DNA of 64,000 bases from Blattamonas nauphoetae (lineage: Eukaryota; Preaxostyla; Oxymonadida). A program made the position numbers and the translations under genes. Below, one piece after another: positions 10,186 through 20,129 of this stretch. The stretch is taken from the NCBI GenBank assembly GCA_033064195.1, contig JARBJD010000189.1:62001-126000 (forward strand), in the 5' to 3' direction. How positions within the stretch are numbered: position 1 is the stretch's first letter; each line of letters begins with the position of its first letter. Below the pieces are notes generated by a model. The model was given only the letters and a program-made list of their open reading frames with translations. It was not told the DNA's origin and searched no databases.

Positions 10186-11475
10186 ATGAATCATGTTCAA
10201 CCGTCGGCTAAACGTCACCCACAATCTGCGGTCCCTGTGGGCAAGAAGAAATCCACAAGTGGAAAAGACTCAATTCACTCAAATATCTTGCCATTCGAAA
10301 GTTGTACTCGACACGAAGAATTGCAGCATCCCAACCGTGCGAAATCTCTCCCAAAGGGGCATCTTACACACACAAAGTCAAAATCAATGCGAATCGATGG
10401 TGTTCCAATCAAAGGGTCTCCACCGATGAAGAGGAAGTCCAAACAAGGCTCACCAGCTCCTGACGGTGCCCAGCTTTCCTCTCCCTTTCTGAACTGGCGT
10501 CAGAATGATCCTATCACAGCTGATCGTGTGTCACCACTTTTCGTCTCTCTTGTGTCCCTGGTCAGAGACAACGTCCCTTTTCATGACTCGCTTCTTCTCA
10601 AAGTGACAACCTTCTTTTCCATGCTCGATCCAGCCAGTAATGATCTCTCGTTGTTCGTCAAGGATTTCAAGAAGAAACCAGGACAGAACACCACAGATGC
10701 CGTCCCACTCTTTTTGGATTCGATCGCAGTGCTCTTATCCTCGTCGCATGCTTCGATTCTCCTCGCCGTTCTCGCTTACCTTCATCGTTACCTCGCATCT
10801 TGTTCAGCCCCCATCCAATTAAACCTGTTGAACTCCAACCTCATTTCCATCATCCTCTCGACCCATTGTCTGAAGGATCTCTCTGCCCTCGATGACCAGC
10901 TCATTCTGACGGACCTGATCCCGATTCTCAAATTGTTCTCCCCAACCTCGTCCATCAGCGGAATGATGTTGCAGCTTCTTGCTAGTTCCCACGCTGACGG
11001 TGAGTCGATCCAAGACTTGATGTTGCAGAAAGTGTTGATTCAAATGGAACCATCTCTCGTCCAGATCAGTCGCAATCCTCATCTTCAGTTGTGGGGCAAA
11101 GAATGCTTTGAAATAACGGGATTGCTGTCCATTATCTGCGAAGCAAGTGCATTCTACCAACCAACACTGGAATTCCTTTGCTCCTCTCGCATCCCCATCG
11201 TCATCCAGCCACTTCTGACCGAAGTGGAAAATGAAGAGGCACTTCAGCACTTTCTGTTGACTTTTGCGTTATTCATCAACAGATTGAAGACAGATGGAGC
11301 GGAAGTCATGCACAGAGGAAAGATCTTGCAGCGAATGCTCGCGCGCGAGGGGTTCAGGGATGGCCTCGAACTGACACGACTTCAGCACCAATCGACGATA
11401 AAAAGCAAATTTCTGAGGTGGCATTCTTTCGAGATTATGGTCCAGTTGGGAATGAACTCTCCCAAACCTCGATAA
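10186..11475 (+). CDS. helical repeat-like protein, type A copy 2
   Basis: Product of 429 residues from the ATG at 10186 (an in-frame ATG at 10171 adds five residues; I prefer 10186 because M-N-H-V-Q-P-S-A-K-R aligns with the start M-S-T-V-Q-L-S-A-K-R of the deubiquitinase at 3096). Residues 1-100 are a basic Ser/Pro-rich leader with V-G-K-K-K-S-T-S-G-K and G-V-P-I-K-G-S-P-P-M-K-R-K, both nearly identical to the deubiquitinase leader. From S-P-F-L-N-W-R-Q (about residue 103) onward it aligns with the type A gene at 3448. It has no signal peptide or membrane segment. The ATG sits directly after T-C-G-T-C-A-G, which could be a splice acceptor, so an upstream exon cannot be excluded. It is followed by type B copy 2 in the same order as copy 1. 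Function unknown. Confidence 0.8.
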   Translation: MNHVQPSAKRHPQSAVPVGKKKSTSGKDSIHSNILPFESCTRHEELQHPNRAKSLPKGHLTHTKSKSMRIDGVPIKGSPPMKRKSKQGSPAPDGAQLSSPFLNWRQNDPITADRVSPLFVSLVSLVRDNVPFHDSLLLKVTTFFSMLDPASNDLSLFVKDFKKKPGQNTTDAVPLFLDSIAVLLSSSHASILLAVLAYLHRYLASCSAPIQLNLLNSNLISIILSTHCLKDLSALDDQLILTDLIPILKLFSPTSSISGMMLQLLASSHADGESIQDLMLQKVLIQMEPSLVQISRNPHLQLWGKECFEITGLLSIICEASAFYQPTLEFLCSSRIPIVIQPLLTEVENEEALQHFLLTFALFINRLKTDGAEVMHRGKILQRMLAREGFRDGLELTRLQHQSTIKSKFLRWHSFEIMVQLGMNSPKPR

Positions 11476-11478
11476 ACC

Positions 11479-12215
11479 TGATCTGAGAACCACAATCTTA
11501 TTCTCGCCATCCGCCTCTGATTTCATCCCCAGTTGCTCCAAAGAAAGTGATTACTGATCGTGCACGCCATCATTCTTCTTTTCACGAGCAGACAGGTGAG
11601 TTCGTCACTTGTGTATGTTCACCGCTTTGAAGCTGTTTTATTCTTCCTTGTCATTGATTTCGGATTTCTTTGTTCGCACGCACCTTGTTGTGCACTTTAA
11701 GCTTTTCAGCCGATTTCAGGATCCTCCCCATCTGCTCTTCCTTGTTGATGGCAATCACATCTTCGAGTGGTCGCGCATCTCCTCCTGCGGATGAGCACAA
11801 ACCACACGAATTGTATGCCGATTGGTTTCATTGAAAACGTCAGTTCCTCGCTGAACCTGTCAAACCTGCGTTCATCTTTCTTCTGCCCAATCCGAGACGA
11901 CGACACACCCGCCGAGATTTTGGGACGAATGTGAACGAAATGAAGTGAGGACTTTGATGGGCTGATGATCCGATTTGTTTTGATATTTTCGCGTTCGTTT
12001 ATGTATCTCTAAGCATCTTCAAAATCACACATTCGACGTCACAACTCTGTTTCGTCTCAACATCACGATATAAAGAGATATTTTTAATATATCGAACAGT
12101 TTGGATGTCTTAACAGCGAAATACTAATACAATGAAAAGATGGTGAACGATCTGTCTCGGAATTTTCCGTTTTGAGGTTTCCCATAAACAGTGAATGAAC
12201 TCCGAATCTGAGGGA
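11479..12215. other. intergenic spacer with a duplicated block
   Basis: No gene seen. The part at about 11900-12110 repeats 4440-4630, both lying between a type A and a type B gene; shared runs include CACATTCGACGTCACAAC and AAGAGATATTTT. The block therefore moved as part of one duplication of the type A plus type B pair. It may contain the type B promoter, which is inference from position. Confidence 0.6.
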
Positions 12216-13289
12216 ATGACAACTTTACGCACAAAACCAGGCTCTACCACTGATTCTCCTTGCCCTGCTGTCTCTTCACACTGCCAATCACATTCTGCAA
12301 ACTGCTCTCCTTTCCTAAATTGGACCGGAGATCAAACTGAGTCTGAAGACGGATGGGCCGTTGTCTTTCGATCTCTCGTAGCCACTGTAAAGTTGCAGCC
12401 TGCACTTGATGTCTATCTGGAAGCGAAATCAGTCAAATTTCTTGACTCTATGAAACCAATGATTCTTCAAGATGCCGATGCATTTCTCCGCGGCCTTGGG
12501 CGGGCCGGAGATGAATCTTCGACCAACTTCGTTCAATCAGTTGTAGTGCTCCTTTCCACACCCAGCCAGGTCATCACCACATCAGCAATGAAGATGATCA
12601 ACTCTCTGCTCTTGTGGTGTTCTCCAAAACTCCAATTTACCCTTGTCCAAGCTGATCTGATCCCTCAAATCATCGTCACTCTCAATCCACTGTCTCTTTC
12701 GATTGCCGAAGCAGTCGGTATCCATACCAAAGTCATGAAAAGCATCGATAGTTCCTTCTCACTCGCAACTCCACGTGGTCTTGCACAACTCGGAATTGAA
12801 GATCACTATAAACAACAAGCTGTCCACGAGGCGGTTTTACAGCAAGTTCTCGCACCTTCGAAGAAGTATATATGGAATTTGTGCGTGAACCGATTTTCGA
12901 TCGTCGATGGTGAGCAATCCCATTTTTTTCTGATAATCCTTGCCCGACTGCTCCAAATATGTCCATATCATCAACCAACAATGGACATCGTTCTTCATAT
13001 GCCAGTCTTTCTCCCGATTCCAAGTTGTCTCACATCCTTCGAGAAAGAAGAGACATTCTATTATTGTCAGCGTGTCTTGAACGAATCCGAGCGGAAATGG
13101 AGCAAACAAGGCGGATACGTGCGACAGATGGGGAATATGGTGCGTCGAATGTTGAGAATGGAGGGCATCGAAGATGTGGTTGAGGAAAAGCTGCGAAACG
13201 ACCGAAAAGAATACGTCGGAAGAGTGATTGTTTCTAAATCGATGACATGGAACAACCTGCTGGGTATGAACCTCCAAAAACAGGAATAG
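12216..13289 (+). CDS. 357-residue helical protein, type B copy 2
   Basis: Paralogue of the gene at 4752. The first in-frame ATG is at 12195 (M-N-S-E-S-E-G), but the alignment and the exact 357-residue length favour M-T-T at 12216. It keeps S-P-F-L-N-W-T-G, V-V-V-L-L-S-T-P-S-Q, D-L-I-P-Q-I-I-V-T-L-N-P and the end W-N-N-L-L-G-M-N-L-Q-K-Q-E. It differs from copies 1 and 3 in the centre, where it reads Q-V-L-A-P-S-K-K-Y-I-W-N-L-C in place of I-L-L-P-S-E-K-Y-I-C-H-L-C, and it agrees with copy 4 in Y-H-Q-P-T-M-D-I-V-L. The frame is open throughout and uncorrupted. Function unknown. Confidence 0.85.
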   Translation: MTTLRTKPGSTTDSPCPAVSSHCQSHSANCSPFLNWTGDQTESEDGWAVVFRSLVATVKLQPALDVYLEAKSVKFLDSMKPMILQDADAFLRGLGRAGDESSTNFVQSVVVLLSTPSQVITTSAMKMINSLLLWCSPKLQFTLVQADLIPQIIVTLNPLSLSIAEAVGIHTKVMKSIDSSFSLATPRGLAQLGIEDHYKQQAVHEAVLQQVLAPSKKYIWNLCVNRFSIVDGEQSHFFLIILARLLQICPYHQPTMDIVLHMPVFLPIPSCLTSFEKEETFYYCQRVLNESERKWSKQGGYVRQMGNMVRRMLRMEGIEDVVEEKLRNDRKEYVGRVIVSKSMTWNNLLGMNLQKQE

Positions 13290-13399
13290 AAACTGACAAG
13301 AAGCGCCGACTCTTTCGCACTGTTTCTGACTTCTTTTGGACAACACACACACTGTTTGTGTCTCATCTATCGACTCTGACATCACCACTTTTCAAGGTG

Positions 13400-14060
13400 A
13401 TGCACAAATGATCTGATTATTTGATGCACCATGTGTGAATAGAATGGCAAGAATGTCGAACGTGGAATTTAGACCGACGAGAGCCATCGCTCTGGTCAGC
13501 CCACCCATCCGCACAGCATCATTTCGGTTGAATGGTGTCCGATGCTGCTTTTTCATGAAACACATTATTCAGCTCTCCCGACAAAATGACCCATCGACAA
13601 CACATCGCAACAAGTCCCTCCGCATCGCCATCGGAGTGCTTGGGTACTGGTCCATCACCAAGACAACATTCACTGCACTTTCCTCGTTGGAGTTGTTCCC
13701 AATGTCTGCGAGGAAACCAGGACAGACAGCGGAATTGTCGTCGATGCTCGAAGTCGGTGAAATTGTGCATTCCTCATCCAGACGAAGTAAAACGTGCAAC
13801 AATGAATGACAAAGAGGGAATGGCCCGAATCAGCCCTCGCAAACGCAAACACGGTGCAATGGACGATCGGCACAAACAGATCCTGGACAATCCTGGCAAC
13901 AACATTATGCGAGCCCTTTCGACTGTTTTCCCATCTTTCGTCGACACCAAATCCAATTCCTTCGAATCCTTCCTCTGACATAACCAGCTTGCGAACAAAT
14001 TGCTGCCACATTTCCCGACTGAATTGTTCCTGCTCGAACAGATGGAACATTCAGCAGGAC
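13400..14060 (+). pseudogene. decayed leucine-rich-repeat cassette 2
   Basis: Second copy of the block that follows each type B gene. The stretch 13420-13590 matches 5880-5990, 16700-16870 and 20140-20320, and 13790-13930 matches the D-D-R-H-K-Q-I-L-D-N-P region of cassette 1. Only the edge of the leucine-rich part survives (L-P-H-F-P-T-E-L-F-L-L near 14003). No frame is open across it. Confidence 0.55.
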
Positions 14061-15222
14061 ATGAACAGTCACTGAGATGGATAGAAAGGGCACAAAACCA
14101 GCGATCTCCTTCACATGTTTGCACGCCGCATGGTTTCATCAGCCAGTTTGAACGACAGCTGTCCCCTCCCTCCACCACTCCTGCTTCGCCTCGCAATCAG
14201 ATGCGATGGTGTCTGTCTCCGCATTCTCGATTGTTCTCTTTGAGGACATCAAAAGACGATGGACTTGTGTCGCCCATCCTCGACGTGCAGCTGAAGTCGG
14301 ATCTGTGGCTGACGAGCAATGGATCGTTTGTGTGGCCTCTGCCGCATCGTGTGGAGGTGAGTGAGGGAGAGATGGACACCGCTGTCACTGTGTTCTGTCC
14401 ACTCCTGGCGATGGTATGCCTGAATCACTCACTCCATTTGTCTTTGATTTTCAGATTTATTCTTCTCGTTTGATCATCTCCCACATCTTCCTCATCCTTC
14501 CCTCCTCCCCTCCCTCTCCCAGATCGGTCTGAAGATTCTGATGTCCCGCAAAGTCAACGTTGTTCGTCTGTCTGTTCGCGACAATTCGGAGGCGATGACA
14601 GCTCGAACATCAGCCACAGCGCAGACATCACTCACTGAGACGGATTCCGAAGAGAACAAACGAGAAGCTGGTGCGTGCGGGTCAGACGAACCAGCAGACC
14701 GTCGAATTGCAGCGAGAGGTGTGAACGAAAGACAATTCGGGAACGATGGAACTTGGACTTGCGGGGGACGAGCGTTGCATCGAGCAAGAGGCCGACATCT
14801 GAACATACACAGAACGAGAAGTTGATCGGTTCAGGCGAGACGATCGAGTGATGCATCGAGCAGGAGTGAGAGATGTGAACGACCATTGTGTGAAAGACAG
14901 ACAGGAATCGGGGATGGGAGAACAGGGAATGACTGACACCGTCCGTGGCCGAATCTGGTCAGTTCAGCTCTCCTCACATCTTCCACACTAACCCTCCCTG
15001 ATTGGAGACCGCTCTGCATTGCTCTTGAGCGAAAAGGAGTGGACGAGGCGTGGTGAGGAAGCGAGAATCCAGCCAGGAACAGCTGGAGACGCAGTTTAGA
15101 GTGAGACAAATGATGGGGAAGAGTGAAAAGTGTTGTATATTGTTTTCAGGGTGTCATCTCACGTTTATTGTTGAAGACTCCACTCAGACCCATAACGTGT
15201 GAATCGAAAAGACTCTGATTGA
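14061..15222 (+). pseudogene. fragments of a coiled-coil protein gene, frames broken
   Basis: A region without an intact gene but with coding traces. Around 14245-14400 the plus strand reads D-G-L-V-S-P-I-L-D-V-Q-L and S-D-L-W-L-T-S-N-G-S-F-V-W, resembling a beta domain, followed by a possible GT...TTTCAG intron near 14354-14454. At 14640-14850 changing frames give E-K-L-V-R-A-G-Q-T-N-Q-Q-T and V-E-L-Q-R-E, heptad-like coiled coil. From 14900 to 15222 I see nothing beyond the approach to the next gene. It may be the rest of the leucine-rich-repeat gene whose front part is cassette 2. Confidence 0.4.
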
Positions 15223-16296
15223 ATGACAGCTCTGGACTTGAAGCAATCCTCATCCACTGATTCTTCTTGCCCTGATATCTCATCACCCTGCTTGTCACGT
15301 TCTCCAGACTGTTCTCCCTTCCTAAATTGGTCTTACAATCCCCAAAAACCTGAACACAAAAATGCCCTTGTCTTTCGATCTCTTGTTGCTACAGTGAAGT
15401 TATACCCTGTCCTTGATGCCTCTCTGGAAGAGAAAGCCCTCGATTTTCTCGAATCGACGAATCCATATCACCAAACTTTAGCAGCCGCTTTTTTCAACAG
15501 CTTTGCGTTGTTGACTGATGAATCGTTGACCAACTTCGTACAGTCGATTGTGGTGCTCATTTCTTCCACCAGTCCTGTCATCACCACAGCAGCAATGGAG
15601 ATGCTGACAACACTGTTCGGATGGTGTTCGCCTAACGTCCGTCTCGGTCTCGTCAACGCGGATCTAATCCCTCAAATCATCAACACCCTCAATCCACAGT
15701 CTTTTTCATTCGTAGAATCAGTCGATATCCACTTAGACCTCATGGAAATCATCGACTTTTCCTTCTGGCTCGCAACTCCACATGGACTCGAAATACTCGA
15801 AAATGAAGATCGGAATGAGCAACTAGCCGTTCGCGAGACCATTTTCAAGCAAATTCTTCTCCCTTCGGAGAAGTATATATGCCATTTGTGCGCGAACTGC
15901 TATTCGATCATCGATGGAAGCCTGGCTGAAGAATTCATGACCATACTGAGCCAAATCCTCCAAATTTGTACATATCATAAACCAACAATAGACTTCGTTC
16001 TTCTTATGCCAGTCTTTCTCACAATCCCAAGTTGTCTCACATTCTTCGAAGATGATGAGTCGAACTTCGTTTTTCTGGATTTGATGGTCGATACCCAGCG
16101 AGAGTGGAACAAAAGAAGGGGAACTGTGCGAGAGATGGAGAAGACAGTGCATCGAACGTTGGGAATGGAGGGCATCGATGATGCGATTGAGGAAAAAAGG
16201 CTAAACGACGAACAAACTGACACCGGACGATGGATTGTTGAAGAATCGATTGAATGGAACAACCTGCAGGGCATGAACATTCCAAAGCAGAACTAG
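15223..16296 (+). CDS. 357-residue helical protein, type B copy 3
   Basis: Paralogue of the gene at 4752, starting M-T-A-L-D-L-K-Q and exactly 357 residues long. It has S-P-F-L-N-W-S-Y, the V-F-R-S-L-V-A-T-V-K block and the end W-N-N-L-Q-G-M-N-I-P-K-Q-N. Over about 15640-15890 it is almost identical in DNA to copy 1 at 5160-5420, and again around 15970-16040, while the first 400 bp and the last 200 bp are clearly diverged. Such a patchwork points to gene conversion between copies. No intron or targeting signal is seen and function is unknown. Confidence 0.85.
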   Translation: MTALDLKQSSSTDSSCPDISSPCLSRSPDCSPFLNWSYNPQKPEHKNALVFRSLVATVKLYPVLDASLEEKALDFLESTNPYHQTLAAAFFNSFALLTDESLTNFVQSIVVLISSTSPVITTAAMEMLTTLFGWCSPNVRLGLVNADLIPQIINTLNPQSFSFVESVDIHLDLMEIIDFSFWLATPHGLEILENEDRNEQLAVRETIFKQILLPSEKYICHLCANCYSIIDGSLAEEFMTILSQILQICTYHKPTIDFVLLMPVFLTIPSCLTFFEDDESNFVFLDLMVDTQREWNKRRGTVREMEKTVHRTLGMEGIDDAIEEKRLNDEQTDTGRWIVEESIEWNNLQGMNIPKQN

Positions 16297-16679
16297 AAAC
16301 CGACAAGAACCAACGACCATGTCGAGCCGTTTCTGGCATCTTTTGGACGACACTGTTTGTGTGAGATCATTCTCGGCTCTGAAATCGCCTGCTGGTTTGG
16401 TTTGCCGGAACGATTCGGATTTTGTTCAAGGAACCTCACTTCAAATCGACATTATCGCACACCAAACCCAACCAACGCCAATTGCACCAGAAATGGAAGA
16501 AATCAAGTGGAAATCACACCAAAACATCGCTGTCCATCTTGGATTCCCTTCATCTTCAACATAACCATGATCATTGGTACTCTCGCAACACTCCAACATT
16601 CTCTGCCTTCGTCGTCAGCGATGTCCAATCCTGACGCTCTCCATCAATCCACACACTCTCTCTGCTCTCCTCGTTTCAA

Positions 16680-17315
16680 GGTGATGCCTGAATGATCTCT
16701 TCACTTGATGCAGCAAGTGTGAATGGGATGACAAGAATGACGAACATGGAATTCGGAACGGCCAGAGACTTCGCTCTGGTCAGCCCACCCATCAGCACAG
16801 CATCATTTCGGTTGATCAGTGTCCATCATTGTGGTTAAATGATGCTCATTAATCTGCTCTCCCGACAAAATGACAGCATGACATCACATCGCAACTAGTT
16901 CCTCCGCATCTCCAATCTCAGATAATTATGTGCTGATCCATCACCAAGACGGCATTCCCCGCACTTTCCTCGTTGGAGTTGTTCCCAATGTCTGCGACGA
17001 AGCCAAGACAGCCCGCGGAATTGTCGTCGATGCTTGAAGTCAGTGAAATTGTGCATTCCTCATCCAGACGAAGTTAAACAAGCAATACTGAACGACAAAG
17101 GGCTGATGGACAGAATCAGCCCTTGCAAACACAAACACGGTGCAATGGACGATCGACTTAAACAGATCCTGGACAATCCAGGCAGCGGCATTTTGCGAGC
17201 CCTTTCGACTGTTTTCCCATCTCTGGTAGAAACTGAATCATATTCCTTCGAATCTTTCCTCTGCCACAACCTGCTTGCGAACAATTTGCTGCCACATCTG
17301 TGTGATTCTGAGTGA
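16680..17315 (+). pseudogene. decayed leucine-rich-repeat cassette 3
   Basis: Third copy of the post-type-B block: 16700-16870 matches 13420-13590, and 17030-17230 matches the region with D-D-R-(H/L)-K-Q-I-L-D-N-P. It stops abruptly near 17310 where the leucine-rich part should begin, giving way to unrelated AT-richer DNA; that leucine-rich part may be the piece found at 18115. Confidence 0.5.
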
Positions 17316-18114
17316 AATGACACAAAACACTAATGTGCGTGGAAAAAACTAAAATTTTACCGAATTAAGATTTAGTTGTTCAGTATTCATGAGAAAGGTG
17401 AATTAGTGTGATTGAGTCAAGATCGCGTTCAAAAACGTCGCATTTTTTTCGGGACACATTTGCACACTTTTTGGTACAAAACACATCAGAAAATTGATCA
17501 ATGATAGAAAACGACATAAAAAACACATTTTGTGAGAGAGAACCGAGATAAATTGATATATTTCTCAAAAAGTCAAAGAAAGGTCAAAATGCGATGAGCA
17601 TTCCAATTCTCACGAATAGTCTTGGAAATTCAGGAGAATGTTTCAACAATGATAGTTGAATAATATCTTGAATGAGGATTTGTTTTGAGCGGATGTTCAG
17701 CAGAATTTTGGTTGTCGATGGGTATGGGGTGATTGAGGCAGTAGGTAAAACGAAATAGAATAAACCAGAGAACTAGAAACGAGAAAATGGTTCAATTCAA
17801 CCAACTATGAATTTTGGTAGTGAACCTTCCACTCTCATTAAAGGTGAGCCATCTCTCTGAAAAGAGCTGAATGTGTGACAGTGAGAAGAAAAATACTTTC
17901 ACAAACCAGGGTCCTCTCATCTAATGAACTGTATAAGATCGGTCCAAACGTCGATTTGAAAAATAAAGGAAGCTTGATGAATCGGAAGGTGTCAGAATGT
18001 CTGATCCAGAGATAATTATGTGAAAATGAGGAAATATTGCAAATCACACCTTCAACCTGTCGATAGAGCCGGTTCGGGTGAACAGTGTGAATTTGGTGGA
18101 GAGTCTCCGCATCA
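17316..18114. other. AT-richer insert-like spacer
   Basis: About 800 bp that interrupts a leucine-rich cassette: similarity to the other cassettes ends near 17310 and resumes near 18150 with C-C-C-G-A-C-T-G-G-A-T-T-G. Base composition is more AT-rich than both flanks. I see no open frame with protein-like content and no clear terminal repeats, so the element type stays open. Confidence 0.4.
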
Positions 18115-18819
18115 GTGCAATTTTGTGACGCGTGTGTCATTTCACTCAGAATCGCACATCTCCCGACTGGATTGTTCCCGCTTCGCAACTTGGAAACGTC
18201 GGATTCTTCGTTCAACTCGCTTGTGATCATCCGACCGTTGATCTCTCAGCGCACATCGCTTGTGATCATTTATTTTGGATCCAACGAGATCAAGGCAGTA
18301 CCAAGCGAGCTGTTCCGTCTCCCCACGCTGCCCCTCTGCTCCTCTCACCACACAAAGTGCCCTCCCTCCCATCAGCTCCCTCGCTCCCCAAATCCTGAGT
18401 TGTCTCTTGGATTTGTTGTTTCTCTGAGAATGTCGATGATGTCTGAGACAATCAGGAACATGGAGACATCCTCGTGCTGCACCCTGTCCTCTGGAGTGCC
18501 TTTTCTTTGTGTCGAACTTGCTGACCTCTGTGCCTCCGCTTCTCTCGCGATTTCTGAGCTGAACACACTTTCACTTGTTGGGAACGGGATTTGGGAGCTT
18601 CCGTTTTCTTTCTTTCTCTCACTGCCGAACTTGCGTCGCGTGGAATTGTCGTTGAGCGAGCTGACGCCGACGATTAATCGAAACATTCTCGCCTCACAGC
18701 AGACGCACTGGCACTGGCCTCTTCTTTTTCGTGTCCGTCTTGTTTGTGTAAACCCACCCGCTCAAAATGATTGTTCTGAAGTGTCGTTGTTGTTCGTCTC
18801 GTTCGTAGGTTTTCTCTGA
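18115..18819 (+). pseudogene. leucine-rich-repeat gene remnant, open for 234 codons
   Basis: The longest leucine-rich relic here. The open frame reads L-P-T-G-L-F-P-L-R-N-L-E-T, F-N-S-L-V-I-I, S-E-L-F-R-L-P-T-L, then S-L-V-G-N-G-I-W-E-L-P, F-L-S-L-P-N-L-R-R-V-E-L and S-L-S-E-L-T-P-T-I. These are leucine-rich repeats in which several consensus positions are lost and the middle (around 18330-18500) has drifted out of phase. There is no signal peptide, and the ATG is arbitrary. I judge it a pseudogene, though an expressed fragment is not excluded. Confidence 0.55.
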
Positions 18820-18949
18820 ATCCATGAATCGACGCTCTCTTCGTTGGTTTACGTTTCTTCTTCCTTTTGGATGTCGTTTTCATCTCACACTCTTTCTTTC
18901 AACATTTGTTCTGTCCCATAACGATTGATTTTCAACTGAATCAGAAGGG

Positions 18950-20023
18950 ATGACGACGGTAGTCACGAAGAAATTATCCTCTATTGCTTCTCCTTGCCCT
19001 GGTATTTCTTCACACTCCTTCTCACATTCTGCAGACTGTTCTCTTTTCCTAAATTGGAACGAAGGACGCCTTGAATCTGATGGCGAAGTGGCCGCTGTCT
19101 TTCGATCTCTCGTTGCCACTTTGAAGTTGCAGCCTACAGTTGACGACTCTCTGGAAGGGAAAGCCGCGAAATTCCTCAAATATATGCGTCCATACAACAT
19201 CAAATCAACAACTGCTTTTCTCCACAGCTTTGCATCGAACTCTGATAAATCTCTGAACATCTTCATCCAGTCCATTGTGGTGCTCATTTCCTCACTCAAT
19301 CAGACCATCACCACAACTGCAATTCTGATGCTCAGTTCACTGATGGAAGAATGTTCAATCCCCAACAGATTCGCCCTCATCAAAGTCGATCTGATCCCTC
19401 ATCTCATCAACACACTCAATCCACCGTCTCTTTCCATTGCCGAAACAGTCGATATCCACACTTGTCTCATGAAAATCATCAGGAACTCGCTCTGGCTCAC
19501 AACTACGGATGGACTCGAAATACTCGAAAATGAAGATCGGAATGAGCAACTAGCCGTTCGCGAGATCATTTTCAAGCAAGCTCTCTTCCCTTCGGAGAAG
19601 TATATATGCCATTTGTGCATGAACCGTTTTTCGATCGTCGATGAGACGCAATCGGAGATTTTTCTGATGCTACTCACAGTACTCCTCCAAATCTGTCCAT
19701 ATCATCAACCAACAATGGACATCGTTCTTAATATGCCAGTTTTTCTCACAATCCCAAGTTGTCTCACATTCTTCGAAAATGATCTGTCAATCTGGCGTTT
19801 TGTGTCTTCAATGTTCTATGCCCAGAGGGAATTGAACAAAACAAGGGGCGAAGTACAACAGATGTGGAAGACAGTGCATCGAATGTTGAGAATGGAGGGC
19901 TCCGAAGATGTGATGGAGGAAAAGTCACTCAACGACCGAAAAGACTACGTCGGAAGAGTGATTGTTGCCGATTCGATCAGATTGATCAGTTTGCTGGGCA
20001 TGAACATTCCAGAACAGGAATAG
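18950..20023 (+). CDS. 357-residue helical protein, type B copy 4
   Basis: Fourth type B paralogue, 357 residues from M-T-T-V-V-T-K-K. It has L-F-L-N-W-N-E-G in place of the usual P-F-L-N-W, V-F-R-S-L-V-A-T-L-K, S-L-N-Q-T-I-T-T-T-A-I, D-L-I-P-H-L-I-N-T-L-N-P, S-E-K-Y-I-C-H-L-C and ends L-G-M-N-I-P-E-Q-E. The block around 19515-19615 (L-E-N-E-D-R-N-E-Q-L-A-V-R-E) is nearly identical to copy 3, whereas Y-H-Q-P-T-M-D-I-V-L follows copy 2, again a mosaic. Frame intact; function unknown. Confidence 0.85.
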   Translation: MTTVVTKKLSSIASPCPGISSHSFSHSADCSLFLNWNEGRLESDGEVAAVFRSLVATLKLQPTVDDSLEGKAAKFLKYMRPYNIKSTTAFLHSFASNSDKSLNIFIQSIVVLISSLNQTITTTAILMLSSLMEECSIPNRFALIKVDLIPHLINTLNPPSLSIAETVDIHTCLMKIIRNSLWLTTTDGLEILENEDRNEQLAVREIIFKQALFPSEKYICHLCMNRFSIVDETQSEIFLMLLTVLLQICPYHQPTMDIVLNMPVFLTIPSCLTFFENDLSIWRFVSSMFYAQRELNKTRGEVQQMWKTVHRMLRMEGSEDVMEEKSLNDRKDYVGRVIVADSIRLISLLGMNIPEQE

Positions 20024-20129
20024 ACACCGACAGGAATCAGCGAACGTTTCGAACTGTTGGTGACTTCTTTTGGACACAAACACTGTTTGTGTCTCATCTA
20101 TCGACTCTGACATCATCGCTCTTCTAAGT

